From NCBI GenBank assembly GCA_964464465.1, contig CAYXGF010000034.1, forward strand, positions 1-19,448: DNA of 19,448 bases, given 5' to 3'. Positions 7,095 to 14,933 of the stretch are shown in pieces. The translations under genes were made by a program, and so were the position numbers. Source of the DNA: UBA940 sp964464465 (GTDB lineage: Bacteria; Bacteroidota; Bacteroidia; Bacteroidales; Rikenellaceae). The notes under the pieces were generated by a model that was not told the origin of the DNA, made no database searches, and saw only the letters and a program-made list of their open reading frames with translations. Each line of letters begins with the position of its first letter. Position 1 is the first letter of the stretch.

Positions 7095-8333
7095 CTACTC
7101 GTGTTTCTCTTTTCCGAACAGTCCGAGTTCATGTCCCATGACCTGCTCCTTGGTTTGCAGATAGCGCAGGTCATACTTGTTGGGCTGAATCACTATCGGC
7201 ACATTCTCGGCCACAGACAGGCCGTAGCCTTCGAGTCCGGCGCGTTTGAGCGGATTGTTGCTCATAAGGCGCATTTTCGTGATGCCCAGCTCATGCAGGA
7301 TGCTCGCACCCACGCCGTAGTCGCGTTCGTCGACCTTGAATCCGAGCTTGATGTTGGCCTGGGCGGTATCGTAGCCCTGGTCCTGCAATTTATATGCTGC
7401 AATCTTGTGATGCAGTCCTATGCCGCGGCCCTCCTGTTGAAGATAGACGAGAGCACCCTTGCCCTCGGCCTCTATCATCTGCAAGGCCTTGTGCAACTGT
7501 TCGCCGCAGTCGCAGCGGTACGAACCCAGAATGTCGCCAGTCGCACACGAGGAGTGCACCCTCACAAGAACCGCCTCGTCGCTCGTCCACTCGCCTTTCG
7601 TCAGAGCGAAATGTTCCAGTCCGTTGCTTTTCTGGCGGAACGGCGTCATACGGAAATTGCCCCACTGAGTAGGCATGTCGACCGTCTCGCCACGCTCCAC
7701 GATTGTCTCCTCGCGCAGCCGGTAGGCGATAAGGTCGGCTATCGATATTATTTTCAGTCCGTATTTGTCGGCAACCTCGAACAGCTGAGGCAGACGCGCC
7801 ATGGTGCCGTCCTCATTCATGATTTCAATCAGCACGCCGGCTGGATAGAGTCCGGCCAGACGGGCCAGGTCCACAGCCGCCTCGGTGTGTCCCGGACGGC
7901 GAAGCACTCCCTTGTTGCGCGCGCGCAGCGGGAATATGTGTCCCGGACGGCCCAAATCGCACGGGCGGGTCGCAGGATTGGCCAGAGCGTGCAGCGTGGC
8001 TGTGCGGTCGTGCGTCGAGACACCCGTCGTACACCCCTCGCCGAGCAAATCCACGGATACGGTGAACGGTGTGCCGAGCAGCGAGGTGTTGTTCTCCTCC
8101 TGCATCGGAAGTTCCAGCTCCGCGCAGCGGTCTTCGGTCAGCGGTGCGCAGAGCACTCCGCGGCCGTTATGCAGCATGAAGTTCACAATCTCGGGCGTCA
8201 CCTTCTCCGCGGCCACTATGAAGTCGCCTTCGTTCTCGCGGTTCTCGTCATCCACCACTATCACTATCCGGCCCTGGCGGAAGTCCTCGATGGCCTCCTC
8301 TATGCTGTTAAGCGTTCTTTGTGTCGTTGTCAT
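7095..8333 (-). CDS. ribBA: Bifunctional 3,4-dihydroxy-2-butanone-4-phosphate synthase / GTP cyclohydrolase II
   Basis: 412 residues. The N-terminal half (about 5-205) is RibB, converting ribulose 5-phosphate to dihydroxybutanone phosphate; motifs are DDENRENEGDF (28-38) and RNKGVLRRPGHTEAAVDLARLAGL. The C-terminal half (about 210-400) is RibA, opening GTP; it shows the zinc ligands in HSSCATGDILGSYRCDCG (Cys263, Cys274, Cys276), the loop EGRGIGL (301-307), and a late MSNNPLK. Both halves look catalytically complete. The ATG at 8333 lies inside the end of the LptF/G-type gene (26-bp overlap), so translation is probably coupled. No FMN riboswitch is seen, as expected for an internal operon gene. 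Confidence 0.97.
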   Translation of the reverse strand: MTTTQRTLNSIEEAIEDFRQGRIVIVVDDENRENEGDFIVAAEKVTPEIVNFMLHNGRGVLCAPLTEDRCAELELPMQEENNTSLLGTPFTVSVDLLGEGCTTGVSTHDRTATLHALANPATRPCDLGRPGHIFPLRARNKGVLRRPGHTEAAVDLARLAGLYPAGVLIEIMNEDGTMARLPQLFEVADKYGLKIISIADLIAYRLREETIVERGETVDMPTQWGNFRMTPFRQKSNGLEHFALTKGEWTSDEAVLVRVHSSCATGDILGSYRCDCGEQLHKALQMIEAEGKGALVYLQQEGRGIGLHHKIAAYKLQDQGYDTAQANIKLGFKVDERDYGVGASILHELGITKMRLMSNNPLKRAGLEGYGLSVAENVPIVIQPNKYDLRYLQTKEQVMGHELGLFGKEKHE

Positions 8334-9795
8334 GTTTTTTCTTCTTCTTTTTGTCCGCCATTGCGGCTAAGTAGTTTTTTAACTTGTTGTATTTTATCAC
8401 ATACCAGTCGGTGTCCATCAGGTTCGAATCCTTTGCCGCCTTGTATGTCAGATATACGGATATAGGGAACAGTACGTACGAGGAAATCCACATTCCGGTG
8501 TATGCGGCCCACGTTCCCTCGCGCACCATCTTCTCGCCGGTAAGCGATATGACGTAATATATCACGAAGAACAGAACGGATATCACCACCGAGATGCCCA
8601 TTCCACCCTTGCGAATGATTGCTCCGAGAGGCGCGCCTATCAGGAAGAAAATCATGATGGACACGGGAAGCGATATTTTTCTGTGCCACTCTATGCGCGA
8701 GCGGTACAGCTGGTTGAGGGCCTCCTTCGAATTGCTCTCGTCGAAAGTCATCACGCTGCCCGAATTGAGCGCCGAGCGGTACGCGTCGTTCCATATCTTG
8801 CTTTTCTCCCGGGTCGAGAGAGCCTCCAATGCCTTCTCAGTGCCGGTCCAGGTCCGCGGCTCGGCTTCGAACAGCGAGTCGGGAAATGCGATGGAATGGT
8901 CGTACTGGAAGACGAAATTTTTGAGCAGAGGCTCGTATGAGCGGGCCGTTGTGACGGTAACGGTCCGTTCGAGCGAGTCTATGGCCATATCGAGCTGACT
9001 GATGTTCTTCGTGTTGCTGGCATGGTTGAACGCATCCTTGTCGGTCTTTTCGATATTGAATCCCGACATGGGTATCGCCCCGTCCTGCAAAGTGAAGATG
9101 TGGTGGCGCAAATCGCTCTTGTCATACCAGTCGCGGTTGCGGGTATATTCGTATGTCTGGCCGTTGTGCAGCGTGACGAGCAAAAAGTTCTTGTCATCCG
9201 AAAGACGGATGTATCCGGAGTCGGCCAGCGTAACGGTCATGTTTCCCGACACATTGCGGTTGTCATAGATTATCACGTCGTACAGCATCTTCGTCTTCGG
9301 GTCCTGCCTCTCGACACGGATGCTCATGTCGTCGATGCCGTTGAAGAACATTCCGTCCTTGAATTCGATGACCTGCTTCTGACGCCGTATGTCGTAAAGA
9401 ACGGCCCACATCTTCATGTTGCAGTACGGCACCAGGTTGTTCGCAATAAAGAAACTGCCTATCGACACGAATACCATCACCACGACCAGCGGCTTCATTA
9501 TCTTGAAGAGCGAGATTCCGGCCGACTTCATGGCCAGCAGTTCGTAGTTCTCTCCGAGATTTCCTAAGGTCATTATGGCCGCAAAGAGCGTGGCCAGCGG
9601 CAGTCCGAGCGGTATGAGATTGGTTGTGGCGTAGACTATCAGTTCGACTATCACGCTGAAATCAAGTCCCTTGCCGACCAGTTCGTCGATATAGCGCCAT
9701 ACCGAGTTCATCATCATCACGAACATTACCACGAAGAATGACACTATCATCGGGCCGATGAATGATTTCAGGATGAATCTGTACAGCGTTTTCAT
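8308..9795 (-). CDS. LptF/LptG (YjgP/YjgQ) family permease
   Basis: 495 residues, longer than E. coli LptF/G (about 360), as is common in Bacteroidetes. TM1 is at about 11-30, TM2 at 55-77 and TM3 at 100-122 (family motif GENYELLAMKSAGIS at 81-95). A large periplasmic beta-rich region spans about 125-380. TM4-6 lie at about 385-457 (SLPVSIMIFFLIGAPLGAIIRKGG motif). These proteins form the membrane part of the ABC machine that extracts lipopolysaccharide and passes it to the Lpt bridge. Whether this is the F or G paralogue cannot be decided by eye. The C-terminal tail is very basic (six Lys in a row) and overlaps the ribBA start. Its start codon overlaps the stop of the ZnuB-like gene (ATGA). 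Confidence 0.92.
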   Translation of the reverse strand: MKTLYRFILKSFIGPMIVSFFVVMFVMMMNSVWRYIDELVGKGLDFSVIVELIVYATTNLIPLGLPLATLFAAIMTLGNLGENYELLAMKSAGISLFKIMKPLVVVMVFVSIGSFFIANNLVPYCNMKMWAVLYDIRRQKQVIEFKDGMFFNGIDDMSIRVERQDPKTKMLYDVIIYDNRNVSGNMTVTLADSGYIRLSDDKNFLLVTLHNGQTYEYTRNRDWYDKSDLRHHIFTLQDGAIPMSGFNIEKTDKDAFNHASNTKNISQLDMAIDSLERTVTVTTARSYEPLLKNFVFQYDHSIAFPDSLFEAEPRTWTGTEKALEALSTREKSKIWNDAYRSALNSGSVMTFDESNSKEALNQLYRSRIEWHRKISLPVSIMIFFLIGAPLGAIIRKGGMGISVVISVLFFVIYYVISLTGEKMVREGTWAAYTGMWISSYVLFPISVYLTYKAAKDSNLMDTDWYVIKYNKLKNYLAAMADKKKKKKHDNDTKNA

Positions 9796-10619
9796 TTCTT
9801 GCCTTTAAAACACAAAGGTACTATTTTTACTGCAATAAGCGAAACAGCCAGTACAAATATTGTGGCGGCACCGGCAGGAATGTTCATCCGGTAGCTGAGC
9901 ACAAGCCCCAGCACGTTGGCGGCCACGCCGAAAAGGGCCGCCGCAGGTATCATCGACGCAAACGATTTGGTTACGGAGTCGGCGATGACGGCCGGGAACG
10001 TCAGCAGCGAGATAAGCAGCACTATGCCCACCGCGCGTATCGAGAGCACGATAGTCAGTGCCGTGATTACCGCCATCAGGTATGTGACCGTGCGCGTCGG
10101 TATGCCCTGGCTGCGGGCGAAAGGACGGTCGAAAGCCACGTACATCACAGCCCGGCCCCGCAGTGCGAACAATGCCACGACGACCGCCGCGAGAAAAGCG
10201 GAGGCCGCCAGCTGCTGCCGCGAGACGGTCAGTATGTTGCCGAACAGTATGGAACTCAAATCGGGAGTGTATCCCGGAGTCAGATAGATGAATATTATGC
10301 CGAGCGCCATTCCCACGCTCCACATGATGCCGATTGCCGAATCCTGCCTGATACGTCCGTGCTCGCTGGCGTACTCTATCCCGAGGGCCGAGAGCACTGC
10401 CGCCAGAGCCGCGCCGAGAAGCGGATTCATGCCTGTGAAATATGCCAGTCCTATGCCGCCGAACGAAGCGTGAGTGATTCCTCCGCTCAGGAACACGGTG
10501 CGGCGGCACACCACATAACAGCCTATTATCCCGCAGCTTATGCCCGTAAGCAGTGCCGCGGCGAGCGCATTGGCCAGAAACTGGTATGAGAGTATGTCGG
10601 TGAAAAAGCCGGTTGTCAT
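9792..10619 (-). CDS. Metal ABC transporter permease, ABC-3 family (ZnuB/MntB-like)
   Basis: 275 residues from the ATG at 10619, typical for ZnuB-like subunits, with eight or so hydrophobic segments. Family motifs include the N-terminal QFLANALAAALLTGISCGIIGCYVV, the GGITHASFGGIGLAYF segment, and the late AVGIVLLISLLTFPAVIA. Such permeases import Zn2+, Mn2+ or Fe2+ with an ATPase and a binding protein; neither is in this window, so the substrate is open. The frame is open to 10652, but those codons lie upstream of the predicted transcription start. Its stop overlaps the next start (ATGA). Confidence 0.9.
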   Translation of the reverse strand: MTTGFFTDILSYQFLANALAAALLTGISCGIIGCYVVCRRTVFLSGGITHASFGGIGLAYFTGMNPLLGAALAAVLSALGIEYASEHGRIRQDSAIGIMWSVGMALGIIFIYLTPGYTPDLSSILFGNILTVSRQQLAASAFLAAVVVALFALRGRAVMYVAFDRPFARSQGIPTRTVTYLMAVITALTIVLSIRAVGIVLLISLLTFPAVIADSVTKSFASMIPAAALFGVAANVLGLVLSYRMNIPAGAATIFVLAVSLIAVKIVPLCFKGKK

Positions 10620-10640
10620 GTCTGCTGTCTGTATGTCCTG

Positions 10641-10648
10641 CAAAAATA
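10641..10648 (-). promoter_or_regulatory. Candidate -7 box for the ZnuB-like gene and its operon
   Basis: The minus strand reads TATTTTTG, a full match to TAnnTTTG, placing the start near 10634, about 15 nt before the ATG at 10619. No TTTG stands at the expected -33 distance, so the promoter is only half supported. It sits next to the perfect palindrome ACAAATTTGT (10651-10660). Confidence 0.5.
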
Positions 10649-10665
10649 TCACAAATTTGTTTCCG

Positions 10666-10698
10666 TTTGCATATTTCGTCCCTCTTTTAGTATCTTAG
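10666..10698 (+). promoter_or_regulatory. Promoter of mtaB
   Basis: TTTG (10666-10669), a 21-nt spacer and TATCTTAG (10691-10698, one base off TAnnTTTG) resemble the Bacteroidetes promoter. The predicted start near 10704 leaves a leader of about 26 nt carrying GGAGG. Confidence 0.6.
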
Positions 10699-10720
10699 CG
10701 CCTTGAAAAAACAGTTTTCC

Positions 10721-10725
10721 GGAGG
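10721..10725 (+). promoter_or_regulatory. mtaB: Shine-Dalgarno sequence of mtaB
   Basis: GGAGG lies 4 nt before the ATG at 10730. It fixes the start, ruling out the in-frame TTG at 10703. A strong Shine-Dalgarno is unusual in Bacteroidetes, and most genes in this window have none. Confidence 0.7.
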
Positions 10726-10729
10726 ATTT

Positions 10730-12022
10730 ATGAACGGTCGGGTGGCATTCCATACATTGGGCTGCAAGGTGAATTTCGCTGAGAGTTCCACGCTCGCACG
10801 GCAGTTCGCACAGGCGGGCTGGGTGCGTGTGGAGCCGACAGAGGTTGCTGACGTATATGTGATAAACAGCTGTTCGGTTACGGAACATGCTGACAAGAAG
10901 TGCCGTAACCTGGTGCGCAAGCTGCACAGAATCAATCCGGACGCCATAATCGCCGTAACGGGGTGCTACGCCCAGCTCAAACCCCAGGCCGTAGCCGCCA
11001 TAGAGGGTGTCGACCTGGTTTTCGGCAACAACTTCAAAGGCGACATTCCGGACAGCGTGATGAGTCTGCGCGAACATGCCGCAGGACGCATAACCAGTTG
11101 CGGCACCGACGGACTGACCACGTTTTTCCCGGCTTTCTCGCACGGCGACCGCACACGTTCGTTTCTCAAAGTGCAGGACGGATGCGACTACAAATGCGCC
11201 TACTGCACGATTCACTATGCCCGCGGGTCGAGCCGCAACGTTCCGGTGGCCGAAGCGGTGCGACAGGCCGAAGAGATTGCCGCTCAGGGTGTGAGGGAGA
11301 TAGTAATAACGGGAATCAACACCGGAGACTTCGGCCGCAGCACCGGAGAGAGTTTCCTCGACCTTATCCGCGCCCTGGACCGTGTGCACGGCATAGAGCG
11401 CTACCGCATATCGTCCATCGAGCCGAATCTTCTGACCGACGAAATAATCGATTTCTGCGCGGCCTCGGACAAATTCCAGCCGCACTTCCATATTCCGTTG
11501 CAAAGCGGGTGCGACAGGATTCTTCATGCCATGCGCCGGCGCTACACCACCGACATCTACGCACGCCGCATAGAGCGGGTGCGCACACTTATGCCCGATG
11601 CCTTCATCGGCGTGGACGTCATCACGGGATTTCCGGGCGAGGGTGTCTCGGAGGCTGCCGAGACATACGGTTTTCTGGAAAGACTGGCTCCGTCGTTCCT
11701 GCATGTGTTCCCATTTTCCGAACGTCCGGGAACGCCGGCCGTGGAGATGACAGGCAAGGTTCCGGCGGCAGAGTCGGCTCAGCGCGCCAAACGTCTCGAA
11801 GAGCTCAGCGACAGACTTCACCGCGACTTTTGCAGCCGTTATGCCGGCCGCACCATGGACGTGCTCTTCGAGAACACCTCGAAAGGAGGCATGATGCACG
11901 GATTTACAGGCAACTACATACGCGTCGTGGCCCCGTACCGCAAGGAGCTTACAGGAAAGATATCGCCCGTCACGCTCGGCGTGTGGAACGAGTCGGAAAA
12001 GTCCATGACCGCGGCAGAGTAA
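10730..12022 (+). CDS. mtaB: tRNA (N6-threonylcarbamoyladenosine-37) methylthiotransferase MtaB
   Basis: 430 residues. It converts t6A37 to ms2t6A37 in ANN-decoding tRNAs. The N-terminal UPF0004 domain carries three cysteines for one Fe-S cluster (GC12KVN, NSC48SV, TGC79YA). The radical SAM domain has GC152DYKC156AYC159 for the second. A TRAM-like C-terminus follows at about 375-430 (MDVLFENTSKGGMMHGFTGNYIRV). The motif HTLGCKVNFAES is typical of MtaB rather than MiaB. It is divergent from the metal permease gene and ends 3 bp before the stop of the convergent S41 pseudogene, with no obvious terminator between. Confidence 0.95.
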   Translation: MNGRVAFHTLGCKVNFAESSTLARQFAQAGWVRVEPTEVADVYVINSCSVTEHADKKCRNLVRKLHRINPDAIIAVTGCYAQLKPQAVAAIEGVDLVFGNNFKGDIPDSVMSLREHAAGRITSCGTDGLTTFFPAFSHGDRTRSFLKVQDGCDYKCAYCTIHYARGSSRNVPVAEAVRQAEEIAAQGVREIVITGINTGDFGRSTGESFLDLIRALDRVHGIERYRISSIEPNLLTDEIIDFCAASDKFQPHFHIPLQSGCDRILHAMRRRYTTDIYARRIERVRTLMPDAFIGVDVITGFPGEGVSEAAETYGFLERLAPSFLHVFPFSERPGTPAVEMTGKVPAAESAQRAKRLEELSDRLHRDFCSRYAGRTMDVLFENTSKGGMMHGFTGNYIRVVAPYRKELTGKISPVTLGVWNESEKSMTAAE

Positions 12023-12025
12023 GCG

Positions 12026-13539
12026 CTATCTGCCCTCGGAAAGTCTCAGCAGATATTTCACCGCCGCTCTAAGCACCGCATTCGCCCTGTCCTTGAAGTA
12101 AGATTCGTAATTCTGCTCCATGTCGGGTATTATGCCGGCGCCGACGAAATCGGTGCCGTCAGGCATCAGGTCGTGCTTGGCGCATATATCGGCATATGAG
12201 TGGCCGGGAATAAGCTCCACCCGCACACCGTTTCCAGTACTGCCGCCGGTGCGGGTTCCGATGACGGCTCCGCGGCCGCTGCACTTGAACAGCGAGCAGA
12301 AATCCTCTGCTGCGGAGAAAGTCCCTCCGTCCACCAGTACGGCTACCGGCCTGTCGTATGTCTTTTTGCCGGCCGCCGGGTACATGTATCCCGACGGCGA
12401 CTTGTAGTCGGGCAGCTGCATACGCCACGAAGCATAGGCCGGAATATACATGGGACTGCTCCACGGCGCTGTCCGTATGGAGTCTTTCGACAGGTGGACC
12501 AGAATATGGTCGGCATTGCCGGAATTACCCCGGCGTTGCCCCGTATGTCTATAACGAGCGCCGTCGTCGTCAGCAGCTGCGGGTAGATGCTGTCGAACCT
12601 GTCGCGGATATCGGAGGCCATGAAATCCCTTATGCGCAGATAGCCTATGCCGTCCTTTCCACGTTGGAAGCCGAGTGTCTCGTATTTTGCAGCCATGTCG
12701 CGCTGCGCGCTTCCGAGAACATGCGAGAGCGCGAGGCGCTTGCCGCGGTGTGAGAATACGAGGTTCAGCGTGTCGCCTGCCTTTCCGCGCAGGAGATTGT
12801 TCTCCTCGAAAGTCTTGTGCAGCGTCCATTGCGGCGTGGATGAGGACACGTACGGCATGATGCGGCTTCTGCCGTATTCGTCAGCCGGTATGCCGTTCAC
12901 CGTCAGCAGTTCCATGCCGCGGCGCAGGCCTTTGCCGTACATAGCGCTGCTTTGCACCTCGTCCACATATATTCGGCCATCTATGAGAACAGTGGTCGCA
13001 GGAAACGATACCCGCGCGGGCGATTGTCCTTACACGAATGTGTGTCCGTCACCCAGCTACGCGGCCATGCGGCTGAGGATGAGGAAACATTCGTCCCTGT
13101 CGGCGGCCTTCATCATTGCCGGCACGGTCGCCGCATACAGGCTGTCCCAGTTCACGCCCGAGCGCTCCATGAAGACGAAGTTGCGCTTTACCTCCGACCA
13201 CAGACGCGACAGCCCCAGCAGGCGCAGAGCGGTCTGGTCGGCATTTATAAACGGATTCGGTGCGGCGGCGTTCATGAGCGCAAGCTCCGTCCATCTGTAC
13301 GGCACGCTGACTTCGCCGTCGGTGCGAGCTTTCAGAAAATAGAGCGTGCGGCTCTCAGGCCTGTAACTGTACAAATATATCGTGCGGGTGTTGTCGAAAT
13401 ACGTCGCGGCTATGTTCTGTTTGAGCAAAACGAAATGGCCGTCGCGGCTCTGCACGCCTCTCAGGTGCCTCCTGCGGCTGCGGCCGCAGATTTTTCGGGC
13501 CGTAATTTCTCCTTCCGGATGCGGCCAGGAACGCCGCAA
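12026..13539 (-). pseudogene. Decayed S41-family peptidase
   Basis: The reading frame on the minus strand is broken. From 13539 it gives a plausible N-terminal helical domain (RLLGLSRLWSEVKRNFVFME, VNWDSLYAATVPAMMKAADR), then meets an in-frame TAG (13057-13059) in the conserved stretch before LGDGHTFV and a TAA (13030-13032) just after it. The same frame continues with a PDZ-like part (GMELLTVNGIPADEY) and TTTALVIDIRGN. At the C run 12528-12531 it shifts by one base into the frame carrying GNSGNADHILV, the catalytic-serine motif VDGGTFSAAEDF (Ser codon 12314-12316) and the C-terminus ending LLRLSEGR. There is no convincing start or signal peptide upstream of about 13500, so the N-terminus also looks lost. 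Intact members are exported serine peptidases. The left boundary is approximate. Confidence 0.88.
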
Positions 13540-13557
13540 CTCCGAAAAAGGATACCC

Positions 13558-13577
13558 AATATATTGTTGAATATATT
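13558..13577. repeat. AT-rich inverted repeat after DUF3109
   Basis: AATATATT (13558-13565) and AATATATT (13570-13577) flank GTTG. Each arm is self-complementary, so the pair forms an AT hairpin just past the DUF3109 stop. It lacks a GC stem and is not a standard terminator. It may mark the junction between the operon and the pseudogene. Confidence 0.4.
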
Positions 13578-13584
13578 TTTAGGC

Positions 13585-14169
13585 TTATTTATTTTTAACA
13601 TATTTCTCGGCCTCGCACAGCGCATCGAAGAACGAAGAGCCGAAAGCCCTCACTATCGGCTCGCGCAGCATGCGGAACATGGGCACCGCAGCCTTGCGGC
13701 CGCATTCGAGCGCCGAACAGCAGACGTTCCAGCGGTGATAGTTCAGGCCGGCGCCTCCGTTGGAGAACTTCACCACGCGAATCGGATACAGATGACACGA
13801 TATAGGTTTGCGCCAGCCGCACTTGCCCTCCAAATAGGCCTTTTCAATCGCGCACAGCGTGACGCCGTTCTCGTTGTAGGAGTAGGCGCACTCGGCGTCA
13901 TTCACCAGAGGCGTGGTGTAGTCGCCGTCCGTATCCACGACCATGAACCCGTTGCGCTCGACGGATTCGATTCCTTCGGCAGTCATATAGGGCTTGTAGA
14001 AGGGGTAGTTCTCTTCCAGGATGTCTATCTCGTCGTCTTCGAGCGGCGCTCCGGCATTTCCCTCCACGCAGCAGATACCCTTGCATTTGGAGATGTCGCA
14101 CAGGAAATCTGTCGTCAGGATGTCGGTACTTACTATCTTTCCGTCTATTTCTATCATCGAAGGGGTCAT
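13585..14169 (-). CDS. DUF3109 family cysteine-rich protein
   Basis: 194 residues matching the uncharacterised DUF3109 family. Twelve cysteines, several clustered like metal-binding sites: FLC24DISKC29KGIC33C34 at the N-terminus, C94, C106, C117, SC125HLYPI, and C150C151-x4-C156. The N-terminal pattern resembles the YkgJ/FliB-type Cys cluster proposed to chelate zinc or iron. The biochemical role is unknown. The start ATG at 14169 overlaps the nadD stop (ATGA), which supports this start; MIEIDG at 14157 is an alternative. It is last in the yicC-gmk-nadD operon. Confidence 0.9.
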   Translation of the reverse strand: MTPSMIEIDGKIVSTDILTTDFLCDISKCKGICCVEGNAGAPLEDDEIDILEENYPFYKPYMTAEGIESVERNGFMVVDTDGDYTTPLVNDAECAYSYNENGVTLCAIEKAYLEGKCGWRKPISCHLYPIRVVKFSNGGAGLNYHRWNVCCSALECGRKAAVPMFRMLREPIVRAFGSSFFDALCEAEKYVKNK

Positions 14170-14921
14170 GGGTTGTATATGTCTGTATTTCTGAAATTGT
14201 AAATCTCGTCTATCAGCGATATGTACTCGCGTGCCGTGTCATTCCTGTCATCGTATTCCAGAGCACGCTGCATGCAGTTGCGGGCATCATGGAAACGCCC
14301 CTGCCGGTACAGGTCGCATCCGAGCGAGCAGAGCGATTCGGCACCGGGCCGCCACAGGCCGTTCTCTTCGATATACGCCGCGACCTCCTTTGCGAGCATT
14401 CCGCCGGTGTCGCCTCCGGTAAGCAGGGCCAGACGGATGTCAGTGGAGGCGAAATCCAGACGCGGCGCATCGTGCAGAACGTGCATGCCGCCGCCGTGAA
14501 TCTGCGGAGCGAATCCCTCGCGCGGGTATATATATATCGGATACCGTTCCACTATCCGCTCCCACTCCCTCCATGAGTCGATTCTCTGGTCGCTGCCCAT
14601 AAGAATCGAAAACGACATGCCGGGCTGCTGCTCATGCAAGAACCGGAGCGTGTCGACGGTATACGAGGGTCTGGGCAGCAGGAACTCCACAGCCGAGGCC
14701 TTTATCCTGTCGGGATATGCCGAATGCGCGCAGGCTATCTCCGCCATCGACAGCCGGTCCATTTCGGGGGCGAGGTCGGAGGCCTGTTTGTGAGGGTTCT
14801 GAGGCGACACCATCAGCGCCACCATATCGCACAGGCCGTTTTCGATTACATGTTCGGCAATGGCCGTGTGCCCCCTGTGCACCGGGTTGAAAGAACCGAA
14901 ATAGAGCATGGCGCGCGTCAT
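14166..14921 (-). CDS. nadD: Nicotinate-nucleotide adenylyltransferase with C-terminal TPR-like extension
   Basis: 251 residues from the ATG at 14921; plain NadD is about 190-215. It adenylylates nicotinic acid mononucleotide in NAD synthesis. Nucleotidyltransferase motifs are GSFNPVHRGH (9-18) and ASTDIR (158-163, the ISSTxIR-type motif), with SPQNPHK at 39-45 and MGSD at 108-111. The catalytic domain ends near GLWRPG (188-193). The remaining about 57 residues look like one TPR-type helix pair plus a capping helix (LCSLGCDLYRQGRFHDARNC, then EYISLIDEIYNFRNTD). The frame extends to a TTG at 14933, but GGAG precedes the ATG at 14921; ATG at 14909 is also possible. It starts about 12 nt after gmk and overlaps DUF3109. 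Confidence 0.94.
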   Translation of the reverse strand: MTRAMLYFGSFNPVHRGHTAIAEHVIENGLCDMVALMVSPQNPHKQASDLAPEMDRLSMAEIACAHSAYPDRIKASAVEFLLPRPSYTVDTLRFLHEQQPGMSFSILMGSDQRIDSWREWERIVERYPIYIYPREGFAPQIHGGGMHVLHDAPRLDFASTDIRLALLTGGDTGGMLAKEVAAYIEENGLWRPGAESLCSLGCDLYRQGRFHDARNCMQRALEYDDRNDTAREYISLIDEIYNFRNTDIYNP

Positions 14922-14933
14922 GGCACTCCGCAA

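Noticed and set aside
7079..7095. GGGCA/TGCCC inverted repeat between ribBA and fmt as a terminator
   Set aside because: The stem is only 5 bp, it overlaps the ribBA stop, and it is followed on the minus strand by A rather than T residues.
10649..11899. Long minus-strand open frame opposite mtaB
   Set aside because: It is the antisense shadow of mtaB, whose Fe-S motifs are complete on the plus strand. The antisense product has no recognisable features.
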